In this document: positions 24,105 to 38,507 of the stretch, piece by piece
How positions within the stretch are numbered: position 1 is the first letter of the stretch
Layout: each line of letters opens with the position of its first letter
NCBI GenBank assembly: GCA_025094145.1
Contig: JALLLS010000100.1
Location: 48,150-112,149 of the forward strand
Origin: Spinellus fusiger
Lineage: Eukaryota; Mucoromycota; Mucoromycetes; Mucorales; Phycomycetaceae
DNA length: 64,000 nt
Direction of reading: 5' to 3'
Notes under the pieces: model-generated
What the model was told of the DNA's origin: nothing
The model's database searches: none
The model's input: the letters and a program-made list of their open reading frames with translations, nothing else
Position numbers and translations under genes: made by a program

Positions 24105-24180
24105 GTTTACATATATTTTACATAGAGTCTACATATATTTTACATAGAGTCTATATATATTTTACATAGAGTTTACATAT
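24105..24180. repeat. 26-bp tandem repeat after REX4
   Basis: Three imperfect tandem copies of a unit close to ACATATATTTTACATAGAGTCT plus four bases, beginning within 15 bp of the REX4 stop. Probably in the 3' UTR. Confidence 0.7.
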
Positions 24181-24326
24181 CTTTGGTGTCTTTCTTCTTA
24201 TGACGTAGAATCACGTGAGGAAAGACTACAAAAATAATCTCTCCCCTTGGCCTTTTCTTCCCTGCTTTTATTTTTCCTCTGTTTCTATTTTCTATTTCCT
24301 CTATTTTCTTTCTCTATTTTCTTCCA

Positions 24327-25214
24327 ATGAGTTTTTCTGTGTCTGAAGTGCTTGAGGACTTTATTGAAAGTAAACACCTCACCTCGCCTCATCCCATTCT
24401 AGTGTAGTTTGGCTGTCTACTAAAAAGAAAGAGGAAATGATGTTTCCTATTCTCTCTTCTTGCTTAGGTCTTCAGTCACTCCCAGCGGAGATGGACCAGA
24501 CAATGCACGACTTGCGGGGCATGGACGATGAATTTCAAAGTAAATAACCTCCCTCGCTCCTTGTCCACTGTGTCATGGGCATAGCTCATTAGAAGAAACA
24601 AGGGAGACATATAAAAGTAGGCCATGAACAACTATACTAATAAAAAAAGACATTCTATTGCTTTGTATTTCCATCTCTGTCTTGTGCACATGGATTTACT
24701 TCTCTCTTTCTCCTCTGCCCTCACTGTCTATGTGTTGTTTTTCTCTTTCTTTCTCTACATGCACACAAAGGCTATTCAGAAAGATATAGTAAACACCGTC
24801 GGATGTATACAAAACAGTTGAAGCAGTCCACTCTCCACTCCTCCCATGCCTTTGACCTTGCTGCCTTTCGCCTGCAACTGGACAAGGACTACAAGACAGC
24901 AGTCCACCAACAGGATCAGAAGATTGAGCTGGCACTGCAGATGTATGAGCTGATTTCCAGGCACATTGAGCGAATGGATGCCAAGATGGCTGCCAATGGT
25001 ATTGATAGTTCAGGATGGTCGCAAGATGCTAAGCCTTTGGTATGGGATGCATGGTCAGAGGACACAGCACGAAAGCGATCCCTTGGACCGGGAGTGCAGA
25101 GAAAGAGGTAGGCCTCTCGTTCTATTGTTCTCTCTTTCTATTGTTCTCTCTTTCTCTCGTTCTCCTGTTCTCCTGTTCTCTATTTCTCTTGTTCTCTATT
25201 TCTTGATGGGTGTG

Positions 25215-25251
<37 letters not shown>

Positions 25252-25628
25252 GAGAGAGAGAGAACGAAAACTCCACACCACATCCTAAGCCCTGCATGTA
25301 GGGACAGTCTTTCTCTCCACCACGCCCTCCCAAGACAGGAACAGATTGACCCCAACGAACCCACGTATTGCTACTGTCACCAAGTGGCGTTTGGAGACAT
25401 GGTGGCCTGTGATGGAGAAAGTGTAAGTTCAATGTGTCCTACATCTTGCAGGTAGACCCCTCCTCCTTCTTGCTTGTCTATTTCTTAATGAGGATGCTTT
25501 AGTGTGAAAAGGAATGGTTCCATTACGCATGTGTTGGCTTGGTAGAACCACCAGCAGGCAAATGGTTCTGCAATGACTGTGCAAAGGAAGCCCAACGGTA
25601 CGGCAGTCATGCTACTCATGTGTACTGA
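24327..25628 (+). CDS. ING-family chromatin reader with PHD finger, 232 aa, 5 exons
   Basis: Subunit of a histone acetyltransferase or deacetylase complex that reads H3K4me3. Exons 24327-24369, 24468-24539, 24771-25107, 25302-25422 and 25503-25628 give 233 codons with stop. The N-terminal ING helix region is [16 protein letters not shown] and a helical segment runs through [10 protein letters not shown] and [20 protein letters not shown]. The C-terminal PHD finger is C4HC3: [15 protein letters not shown], then [13 protein letters not shown], then KWFCNDC. The architecture fits Yng2/Pho23/ING proteins; which complex it joins cannot be told. Exon 4 start at 25302 was chosen because it alone extends the frame upstream of [11 protein letters not shown]. 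Intron 3 carries TA and GA runs. Confidence 0.93.
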
Positions 25629-25947
25629 GCAGTGATGCCAACACCCCTCTAGGGTTGTAGTGTAGGCATTCCTTGTTGGAGGGAGTCTTTCTCTTTCTCT
25701 TTCTTTCTTTCTTTCTTATCTATAGTAACCAATCAATCTCCTTTTTCTTTCTTTCTTTCCATGTTCTTACACTAGATAGCCATAGAAATGTGTGTGTTTG
25801 AGTGTGTGGATGTGCGTATAGACCAGGACAGTGGTGCCATGGTCTTGTTTATATTTATATTTTTTTATTTTTTTAAAAATAAAAAGAGAGAGAGAGAGAT
25901 TCATAAAGAGGTAGGTGGATAGGAAAACAGGAGGAAGAAACGACACT
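25629..25947. other. Convergent intergenic region ING / enolase
   Basis: 319 bp between two convergent stops. CTTT-rich tracts at 25690-25762 and a T-rich/A-rich patch at about 25855-25885 probably belong to the 3' UTRs. No gene. Confidence 0.5.
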
Positions 25948-28758
<2,811 letters not shown>

Positions 28759-31176
28759 ATGGCTATGGCTATGGCTATGACGATGCGCGGCTGGGTTCAG
28801 TCTTCTCGGTGCTACCATACCCTTCCTTCAACAAAAATACCCAAACTCAATAAACAAGTCACGCGTATTGGGTTTGGAGCCTATCGTGTCTGTCAGCCAG
28901 AGCACCAAGGGGCGTTGGAGGAGGCTCTAAAAAGTGGTGTTTCAACTATAGACATGGGGTCTAATTTTGAAAATGGTAATGGTAGAGAATGAATGAAAAT
29001 GAGTGGATAGATATTAGGCATTAGATATTAGACATTAGATATTAGATATTAGACATTAGACATTAGATATTAGACATTAGATATTAGACATTAGATAGAT
29101 GTCTATCTCTATAGGAAGAGAGAGAAAGAAAAAAGAAAAAGAACAGTGATTAATTTTGGTGTCAATCTACACTTTTTTTTAATGAATTTTATGCTTATGG
29201 ATCAATGAATCAATGGACCCATGGACCCATGGATCTACAGGAAAGTCAGAAATATTAGTAGGAGAAACACTGCAAAGTATGATAAAAACAAACCAAGTGG
29301 ACAGACAAGTATGTTTATTATATTATTTTTTATAAAAAAAAATCCAAGAAGAGAATGAATCAACAACAACAACAACAAAACCCCCTCAAGACAGTGGGAT
29401 GTTAATATAAATACCATGTCACTTAGTCCCTCACACTAGTGGGTAAGGCGGGCTATATGAACACTCTGCCTTCTTCTTTGACGGCAAAGGACTATGTAAA
29501 GATCAATGACACTAGTTTTCATGGCATCTCTCCCCGTGTACTAGAACACGAACTTCACCAAACACTAGAAAGACTAGGCATGGCATCACTGGATGTCTTT
29601 ATGATCAATGCTCCTGAGCGCATGCTTCTTGCCAAAGACAAAGTAAATGACCATTTATATAGAGTCTATTGTATTCTTTTACTGTCTATTCACCCTTTCT
29701 ATATTTATATTATATTTATATATAGAGATACACCACTACAGATCTCTACAAACAACTGGAAGAAAGTTTCCAGTTCTTGGATACAATGGTAGACAAGGGA
29801 CACATCCATGGCTATGGTGTATGCTCCAACACAATGGCACTGAATGGAGCAGATCATATCTCTCTTCATCAAGTCATCAAAGCATGTTCACGTCCTGATC
29901 ATCTTGTGGCCATTCAGGTGCCTTTTAATTTGTTTGAGAGAGAGGCTGTAGTAGCTTCTGGACATGCTCCAGACACAACAGTAGCTGCTATTGCCAAGGT
30001 AATAAGAGGGAGCCAGTGACTGTTTAAGAAGAAGAAAAGTGTAGTGTCTCTACACTTCTATTGGCTACATTGATCACTATTGACTCACTCACTCTATATG
30101 TTGATATGCATATCAACAACAACAGGCCCATGATATTCATGTTATGACCAACCGTCCTCTCAACTCAATTTCAAATGGACAGATACGCACTTTAGTGAAT
30201 TATTCACTTGAAGGAAACAATGCAGGTGACTACTACCTACCGATGCAAAGAGGAACTGTGGCGCATGGACTGATGGGATCTTTATAGAGCACCGGTTGAT
30301 GGAGAACATGACAAAAGCATTCCAACATATAGCTCACCTTGAATCTGAAATGCTGTCTGAATGCAAGTTATTCAAAGATGATGGAGTGTTTATTAATTTA
30401 TTTATTCACTTTGTGTCGTTGATAGTGCCTTTGGAAGAAGACACTCTATCCAGTAAGTTTGTATGGGGCCAGGTCCTCTCTGAAAACCTATCCCGACTGG
30501 CCCAAAACCACTTTGCTACTCGCCATTATTTTGTACGCCATGTTTCTCCTGCCGTCCAACAGGATCTATCTACACTTGCAACCTATGCAGCCAATGAGAG
30601 TGAGGAGATCAAAGTGATGTATGAGGACTGGAGCCAGTGCTATGCAAAGGTAAGAAAAAGAAAGAGGGAGAATGTCTCGCTCTTTGTTTCTGTAGTATGC
30701 AATGCAGTGCAGTGCAGTGTAATTCAATTCAATTCAATTCAATTCAATTCAATTCAATTGGACTCAATGTCATGCTGTTGTAATTGAATGCAATGACTGA
30801 CGAATGCATACACTCTGTTGATGATCTCTTTGTGTTGTGTCTACCATGATGAACACACTTGGACACTTATTAGGGCATACAAGCATTGACTCATGCCATT
30901 GAGCAATATGCGTACATGGACACACTTCGCAAGAACAACGAACTCAACACTATTCTGCATGCATTGTGCCCTTGTCTTCCTCAGCATCCACACGCCCACT
31001 CTCCATTGTCAGTGGCTGCTCTTGAAATTCTGTTGGCCCATCCTATAGGCACAGTGTATACTGGAATGAGACAGCCTGTGTATGTGAAAGATGCATTGAT
31101 GGCAAGCCACGGTGCTTCTGATTCTCCCTTGAAGCCAGATAGTTTAGAGAATGTGTGGCAGTGTCCTGTGTTTTAA
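28759..31176 (+). CDS. Aldo/keto reductase superfamily protein with long C-terminal extension, 512 aa, 7 exons
   Basis: Exons 28759-28975, 29241-29308, 29427-29642, 29726-29998, 30126-30225, 30288-30649 and 30874-31176 give 513 codons with stop. The N-terminus (MAMAMAMTMRGWVQSSRCY) is basic and Met/Ser-rich and could be a mitochondrial presequence. AKR features are RIGFGAYRV, STIDMGSNFENG with an Asp where the catalytic Asp lies, VGKAGYMN with the Lys position, LERLGMASLDVFMI, and GHIHGYGVCSN. The usual Tyr (DTAxxYG) is Asn-Phe here, so activity is doubtful. After about residue 300 a helical region of unknown function follows, ending QCPVF. Intron 1 holds ACATTAGATATT repeats; intron 6 holds an AATTC repeat. 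Confidence 0.82.
29020..29098. repeat. Intronic GACATTAGATATTA repeat
   Basis: Interspersed copies of GACATTA and GATATTA in intron 1 of the aldo/keto reductase gene. Confidence 0.8.
30719..30762. repeat. AATTC pentamer repeat
   Basis: About eight perfect tandem AATTC units inside intron 6 of the aldo/keto reductase gene, preceded by GCAGT repeats. Confidence 0.9.
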
Positions 31177-31570
31177 GAAGAAAAGGAATAATAAACAAGT
31201 AGTGGTAGAGTATCCTAGCAACAAAAGAATAGAGAAGTAGAGAAGTAGAGAAGTATAGTAACCAAGCAACACATCACCATAACAACACACCACCATAACA
31301 ACAAGGTATCAAATCGCAGTGTTATTATTATTGTTTTTGTTCGTTGAATGCTCTATCTATGTCTATGCAAACCGACTTTTCTTGTTTGCTTCCTCATGCT
31401 TAATAAAAGAAGCACGACTTGAATCCAGGGACCGTTTTTCTGGTCCTTCTTGTCCAACAATTAATGATCTTAATACTTTGTTCTATAATAACAAAAACAA
31501 AAACAAAAACAAAACAAAAAAGTTAATATCCTTGGATACATCCCACCCTTCCTCTTCTTGTCTTTTATAG
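31177..31570. other. Convergent intergenic region AKR / C2H2 gene
   Basis: 394 bp with AGAAGT repeats near 31231-31255, CACCATAACAACA repeats near 31274-31304 and an AACAAA run at 31491-31517. No gene seen. A short extra 3' exon of the C2H2 gene could lie at its right end. Confidence 0.45.
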
Positions 31571-33969
31571 TCATCTACAAAAGAAAAAGACAAGGAGTAC
31601 TGTCATTACCTCTACTTCCAAATCATGCACACGCTGTCTCAAAGATACCACTTCTTTCAGTGACGAATGACGTGCCAATTCTTGTCGCAACTGATGATTC
31701 TCTTGCTCAATTCTCTCCCATTTGGAATCTAACAGGGAGGTGGCGGTCGCTGTTTCTGTAGAACGAGGAAAAGGCCACAAGTGTGTGTCCAGACGCAGGT
31801 TGGGGGTGTTGGGGGGAGATGTGGCGTGCATGCCATACAGTGGGACGAGGTTTGTGCTTTCGGAAACAGGCAGGGTAGAGAGTGTGCTTGGTGAAGGTAG
31901 TTTGTTAAACCGTGCTGCGTCACTACTACCTGAGTGTGGCTGTAGAAGAGTAGGTGTGGCTGTGGCTGTGGGTGTGGGTGTGGGTGTGGGTGTGGGTGTG
32001 GGTGTGGGTGTGGGTGTGGGTGTGGGTGTGGGTGTGGGTGTGGGTGTGGGTGTGGAGGGTGGTGGAGGTGAAGGTGGAGGTGGAGGGGCTATGAATGTGG
32101 GTGTGGCTGTGGATGTAGATGTAGGTGGAGGTGGAGGTGGAGGTGGAGGTGGAGGGGCTATGGATGTAGGTGTGGCTGTGGATGTGGATGTGGCTGTGGC
32201 TGTGGCTGTGGCTGTGGCTGTGGCTGTGGCTGTGGCTGTGGATGTGGATGTGGATGTGGATGTGGATGTGGATGTAGGTGTGGGTGTGGGTGTGGGTGTG
32301 GAGGGTGGTGGTGGTGTGGGTGTGCTTATACCTGAAGTGGTATAGACATTAGCATAACTGGTATGAGGCGCAAGTGGCGAGTTATTCATGTGACTATGAG
32401 TGGAAAGAGGCGTGCTATTATTATTGGTTGCAACAGGAGTGGCGGTGGTGGCATGAGTTGTGGTTGCGTCAATGACTACGGGTGCAGCCATGGAAATAGA
32501 ATTAGTATAAGTGGAGGTATGTGTAACAGTAGAAGCAGCATGATGAGCGGAAGACAATGGCGGAGATGAGTGGAATGAGGAGGAGGAGGAAGGAGAAGAA
32601 GAAGAACAGGTCCGTAGTGGTGGTGGGTGAGGGTATGTGTGGTTGGGATACGGCTGAGAAGACATCAATGGGATGTTAAGTTGAGGAATAACGGGCCGTT
32701 GTGAGGCGCCACGAGGGGAGAAGGATGTGGGCGTGGCGCTTGTGTGACTTGGCTGAGATGGAGGGGGTGGAGTTGATTTCGGTTGCTTGGCGGCAATGTA
32801 CCGATGTTGATGTTGATGTTGATGTTGTGGGTGGTGCTGTGGGTGGTGCTGATATTGTAGGTGGTGTTGAAGGTGTGGGTGTGGGTGTGGGTGTGGGTGT
32901 GGGTGGTGTAGGTGTAAGTGTAGGTGTGGGTGTGTATGTGCATGTGTATGTGCATGTGCATGTGCATGTGTATGTGAGTGGTGTGGAGGGTGCTGTGGGT
33001 GCTGAGAATGCTGAGAATGCTGAGAATGCTGAGAAGACTCTTGGAAAGTGTCTCTTCTTTGCTGTATCTGTCCACAAGCAGTTCCTCCTTCTGCTCTTTG
33101 GTGTCGGTTGAGGGCATCTAATCGAGCAAATGACCGGCGACAATGTTTACACACATGCGGTCGCTCTCCGGTATGCAGTTTCTGGTGGCGTTTAAGATCG
33201 TGATGACGTCGAAAGGGATGGCTGCATACATTACACTAAACAGTAAAAGCATTAAAAGGAAACTCACCCATCATTTGCCACACAAGTTACTTGCCTCATA
33301 AGGACGCTCAGCGGAGTGTATGGTAAGATGTGATTTTAAATTGTGAGGGCGGCTGAAGGTTTGGCTACACTCAGGGCACGTGAACATTTTCTCGGGTGGT
33401 GGTATTGTTGTGGTGGTTGGGTTCGTAGTGGAGTTACTGCTGTTATTGGTGTTGTTATTGGTGTTGTTGTTATTATTAGCAGTAGCAGCAGCAGCAGTAG
33501 CAGGAGTAGCAGTAGCAGTAGCAGGAGTAGCAGTAGCAGTAGCAGGAGTAGCAGTAGCAGTAGCAGTAGCAGGAGTAGCAGTAGCAGTAGCAGTAGCAGT
33601 AGCAGGAGTAGCAGTAGCAGTAGCAGGAGTAGCAGTAGCAGTAGCAGTAGCAGTAGCAGGAGTGGCAGTAGCAATCGTTGTGGTGGGTGTGGTCGCAGTG
33701 GTGGGTGTGGTGACATTAGCAGTAGTGGTGACTGCCATAATAGCTGCCATATTGGCCTTAATAGCAGCAGCAGTCTTAGCACGAGGGTCATGGGCAGAAA
33801 AGAGTCCAAATGGATTGCGTTCTTCTCTTGTGAGTGGAGTGGGAGTGACAGGTGTAGGATAATCATGCTGTGGGTCATTCAAGAGAGAAGAAATGGAAGC
33901 ATCGTGTTTAGAGCCTAACTCTTGGGACGAGTAGAGAAGAGGCGAAGAAGAAGGCGTTTGAAGAGTCAT
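31571..33969 (-). CDS. C2H2 zinc-finger protein with extreme low-complexity linkers, 779 aa, 2 exons
   Basis: Probable DNA-binding regulator. Exons 33295-33969 and 31571-33235 give 780 codons with stop. Three fingers lie at about residues 195-275: FTCPECSQTFSRPHNLKSH, CNVCSHPFRRHHDLKRHQ and CKHCRRSFARLDALNRH; the third seems to end HX7C (TAC) rather than HXH. The intron between fingers 1 and 2 (33236-33294) has a GC donor, AG|GCAAGT. Before the fingers is an (ATATP)n tract with poly-Asn. After them come His/Pro/Thr repeats, a roughly 15-fold PT dipeptide run and poly-Pro. A short Leu-heptad coiled coil (ENHQLRQELARH, LRQRVHDLEVEV) ends it. A 35-bp intron near 31577-31611 could replace the last residues. 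Confidence 0.85.
31960..32060. repeat. GGGTGT hexamer tract inside the C2H2 coding exon
   Basis: About 15 tandem GGGTGT units encode the Pro-Thr run on the minus strand. Related GGCTGT and GGATGT arrays follow at 32165-32275, and an AGCAGT/AGCAGGAGT array lies in exon 1 at 33480-33665. Confidence 0.9.
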
Positions 33970-34617
33970 GGATGAAGAGATAGAATAGCCTGGAGTATTG
34001 ACACATGCACAAGAGTGACAAGTTGTACTCTATAGACTGGAAGAGTGTAGTGTGTATGGTGTGGTGTGGTGTGTATGGTGTGGTGTGGTGTGTAGTAGAA
34101 AACCAAATGTTCTTCTTTTTCTATCCAATGCAATAGTCTCTTCTTGTCTATGAATTAAAGACAGCACATTATAAGTAAATAAGATAAGAGTTTAAATAGA
34201 GTATATCAGGTCTCTATGGTAACCATAAATAACCAATAGATCATTAGATCAGTAGATCAGTAGATACTCTATCTATAAAGAATACCTACAAAATTCTATG
34301 CAAAGAAAAAAGTAAGACGAAATAAAGGAGAAGAAAAATAATACAAAACCAAAAACTGTTTCTTTTTTGCTTGTTCCCTTTAAGGAACAGTTACCCAGCC
34401 CAGCCCTGTGGCTTTTTTTTTCCTTTTTTTTATTTGCCTTTCCATTTTGGTATTCTTCTTGTGCTCTTTCCTTGAGCCACGCCACGAGAACAAACACCGC
34501 CACCAATCAGTAGGACTCATACTCTTCTATTCCCTTTTTATATTTTAAGAAATAGATATTACTTATTAGGGAATAGTGCCTATAGTCTCTTCACCAGTAA
34601 GAATTTAGGAAATAGAA
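33970..34617. promoter_or_regulatory. Upstream region of the C2H2 gene
   Basis: 648 bp, AT-rich, with GTGTGGTGTGTATGGTGTG repeats at 34050-34092, directly upstream of the minus-strand start, and ATCAGTAGATC repeats near 34245-34265. No gene seen. Confidence 0.45.
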
Positions 34618-35520
34618 ATGAAACAGGGCAAACAGGGCAAACAGGGCAAAAGACAGGGCACCCGTACATCACATCACAAGAACAGAAAAGAAAGAGATAA
34701 CACAGCAAGACTAATGCTATGTACACTCTTCCACTTGAGATTCAGACTGAAAATTCAGATTGTTTTGGGAGGATTCGAGATTCAACCTCAGACAGAACTT
34801 TATTTCTATAGACAAAGGGGAAGTGTGATGTCAGTCAAAGTGGCTACAGGAACACCCGTTCTTTGTGGAAGCACAGTACACTAAAGAGACATTGCCTAAG
34901 AAGCAGGGCGTTGGTAAAGCAGACAGCCCCTCGAGAAGAAGAGAGGATCTGTTCTATTCTCTCTGATTCAACACAACAAGACTGCCTAGTCATTAAGCAT
35001 GGGTTTGTAAAGACGCCACCCCTCGGCAAATGTGTACTCGTCTCATCAATAGAAATCCATCTTTTATTCTCTTTCGTCTTTATTCCCTCTCTTGTCTTTA
35101 TTCTCTTTCTCGTCTTTATTCCCTCTCGCCAAGTCCTACACGTTATCACTCCGCCAGTTTCTCAGTTGGATCTCTCAATGGTGAGCGTCTTGACTGCATT
35201 TTAGGCTTTCATTGTCAAGGCCAGCCTCTTTCTCTTCCTGAAAACATAGGAGTCTGTGGCGCCCTTGTTCGTTCATTCTATGGACCCACAGACCCACCCT
35301 CTATGTGCATCCCTCCTTTGCGTTGTGCTGGTGTGTTGTGATCACCCTTTTGTGTTCCCAACTCAACCTCCCATTCATCTGCCAAACCCAATACCACAAA
35401 AGACACTCTCCAATGTTAGAAGAGCAAGCCACTGTAGATGCACACCCATCTCTTGTAGAGTGGCTGTAGGAGGGGTCTCCAGAAAGCATAAAAGGCAGTT
35501 TGCAAGACATGCCTTTTTGT
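34618..35520 (+). other. Unresolved coding-like region, possible Cys-rich secreted protein
   Basis: GC rises here against the flanks and several short frames look coding, but I could not join them. One frame around 34940-35035 reads RICSILSDSTQQDC and HGFVKTPPLGKC. Another at 35160-35338 reads LDCILGFHCQGQPLSL and IGVCGALVRSFYGP, then MCIPPLRCAG. A third at 35420-35475 reads SHCRCTPISCRVAVGG. The regular Cys spacing suggests a disulphide-rich domain, perhaps knot-like, split by introns. It could also be a decayed gene. No start or signal peptide could be fixed. Confidence 0.3.
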
Positions 35521-38507
35521 CTCTGTCTCTTCGGTTTGTAAATTTAAAAAAAAATATAAAAAATATAAAAAATATAAAAAAAGGAAAAGAATGTTTAAGA
35601 CTTTTTTTTGCTGTTGAACCCAATGGAGAGTTACAAGTCATTGTTGGTGAATGTGGCATGGGCACTTTTGTATCGATAATTGTACTTTATCTCCACACAC
35701 AAACATAAATAAAAAGAGAACATCTGTGAATTAAAAATTGTATGGAGATATCCTTTCAGTAATAAACCTAAAAGTGAGAATGACAAGAAATCACCTTTTA
35801 GGAAATAGTACATTATTGAACAAGTAGAAAATGATCAAGATATCTCTTTTAGCATGGATACCAACGGATGTGTTCATTCATTATCCTTGAAAATTTAAAA
35901 TAAACTCTATGACGGTCTGTTCTTATCAAGTCAGAAATCCATCACAAGATGCTATTATCCTTATTCTAATGGATTTCCGATGACATGATTTGATCTGTTC
36001 ATCACTCTGTAGATGAGCTATGCCGAGATATAGGCCCGTCTTTATGTCAATCACCAATGCCCATCGACATCTGAAATTTATGATTCATACACCTTAAATG
36101 CATGCATATCATTTTGACCTAGATCTGTTGTATAACATAAGAACAACGATACAAGTTACATTTCATCCGTTCTATGATGGTGTAGTTTAACTAGGACAGC
36201 TGTCTGTAGAACAACCCTATCTTATTTAGGATCTAGACAAAGTACCATGAAATAACCTTGTTGAGCTCCTACTTTTATCATTTAATAAGCATTGTTGAGT
36301 TCTATTGTACCCTCCATCGTCTATTTTTCCCTTTTCATGAGTCTTCTTCTTGGAGAAACAAGTGTCCTAAATAGAGTCTGTTCCTATTTTTATTTTTATT
36401 TTATATTTGTGCTGATATAAACTCAATAGATGCTTCTTAGTCTTCTTTGCATCTGTCACATTTGCAGTAAAGACCACACTGTCACTGCCATTGCTGTTGT
36501 TGCAAAAGGAGGAGAACGGTTTGCTGGTTTCAATAAAGGCAGTATCCTTCTTGTTTGATCTGTTTCACTCTTCTTAATAGCAGAATCCCACTTTTTGGTA
36601 GAGTATTTTCTCTTCTTCTTCTTTAAAGATTTCTTTCTATTCCTTAATAATAAAAAGAGATTCAGAGTTGCTCATGATGACTCATTCTTTCTTGGCCATA
36701 GAAAGTGTTCTAATTCTCTGTTCTATTAAAGAGGATATACTTTTCTAATAGTCTTAGTCATAGTAAAAGTAGTAATAATAAAAAGAAATAGATGGACTCT
36801 ATGCCCCACATCTATGTTTGACAGATTACAATGACTTTATACTGTGCCTTTGTGGCATAGAGGCAACTGTTGATACTGCTCAAAGTAGAGCGCCAAAGTA
36901 ATCAATGAGAATGACTGGTGAGTGAATAGCTCTACTTCAACTATTTTCCAGTTCAAATAAAGCAAAAATAACTGCGCAAATATCTCCTTTTGATGCTCGA
37001 GTCCATCATGCAGGTTGGATCTTTGATGAGTCCGTCACCACAGTCAACTCTAGGTCTGAGGGTGATGCTTGATGCAACTGATGTTCTGACTGAGCAAGTG
37101 TGCTCAAAGGTCTAAGCACTGTGGGTTCAGATATGGTTTCTTTTACCTTGCCATTTGAGCATCTATTTATCCTAAACTTGCTTCTTTTTTTTATAATAAA
37201 TAGATAGATAGATAAATAGATAGATAAATAGATAAATAGATAGATAAATAATAGATAAATAAATAAATAAATATTTTTTATTGTGATGAAAAGAGATAAT
37301 CTACCATCTGAGTAAGCATGGGTCCAGTCTAATGAGGGTGTTTCTACTCCTTACCATGGCCTTACTGACTCCAAAAGTCTTGGGAGTGTAGTGGCACATC
37401 TATTTCTTTAGCTTAGTGTAAATCCCATCCCTTGGTTCTTTATTTATTGCTGATTTCTAACAGATACATGGGATGATCAGAAAAGTTTTTATTTCCCTTC
37501 ACTGTCTCTCACATGATAGTACCTAAACAAATGAACTTGGTGCACTTTGGAATCCATTCATCTGTGATCGATCCAAATGTTATGAATATAATTGTAGAGT
37601 CATCAGAGAACATCTACTTTTAAAATCCACTGGGTCTCCACCAAAAGAAGAGCCAAGTAAATGAACAAAGTCGATTGAAGAACGTTTATTTTCTGATCTT
37701 CCAAAAGAAAGACACCTTTGAATACAAAGTATGTTTCTTATAGTGTCAAAACAAACCACTTGTGTTTATCCAGTGTCTTGATCCTGCAAGCAACTCGATT
37801 GATATTCTCGAATCATGCAGAACAATAAAATAAAATAAAATAAAATAAATATTAAAACCACCACCACATTCATCATTATAATACAGTATTTCCAAAAATA
37901 GATGCCAGAACTTATAAAATTCCTATTGCATGACCAGGTTTAACAAACAAAAGAGTCAGGATTAAAGCCAGTAATTTACCACATTAGCAAAATAAAAGAT
38001 ACCAAAAGCCCAAATGAACAATGACAAAAGAGAGGAAAAGAATATAGATTTTTCATATTCTTGACAGTCCACATTCTTTATTTTAATTTTAATATACTAT
38101 CTTTCACCATGACTGTAATATTTTCACAAGACAGAAGTGACAAGACTGAAAATAAATAGATGACTTTTGTTGAGTGGAGAATAATTTGGTATTTATACCT
38201 TTCTATGAATACGTAGGGGGGCAACTATTTCAACCTTAGAGTTGAGTCAACATTTCTGATGACTCCAAGTGTTGACTCAGCTCATAGTAAAGGTCGGCAT
38301 TGTCCAGTTTGGATCATTGATGATAGTAACTTTGGTATTCTTTTCGACACCATACGTATACCAACAAAGCCTTAAATCCTATAATAATGAATGCAACATT
38401 GGATCATCAAGTGTCCTACAGTAAGTTGAAGTATGAAATAGAATATCTTATTTATTTTTTTACATTCTCTTTAAGCATGTCCAGCACAGGTCATTCAGTT
38501 CCTTAAC

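Noticed and set aside
30385..30432. Possible extra intron in aldo/keto reductase exon 6 (AT-rich, ending TTGATAG)
   Set aside because: No GT donor gives a matching phase, while reading through keeps frame and total length, so exon 6 is kept whole.
31411..31450. GGACC/GGTCC hairpin with a nearby tRNA-like TTGAATCC
   Set aside because: The flanks do not form a cloverleaf and the hairpin is only 5 bp; probably chance.
31722..32345. Plus-strand Val/Gly-rich ORF opposite the C2H2 gene
   Set aside because: It is the complement of the PT and AT hexamer tracts; the minus strand has the fingers and a continuous gene model.
37024..37070. CTTTGATGAGTCCGTCACC looked like a hammerhead ribozyme core (CTGATGAGTCCGTGAGGAC)
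   Set aside because: The stem II partner and the GAAA core element are missing, and the segment is better explained as part of a coding-like island (WIFDESVTTVN).
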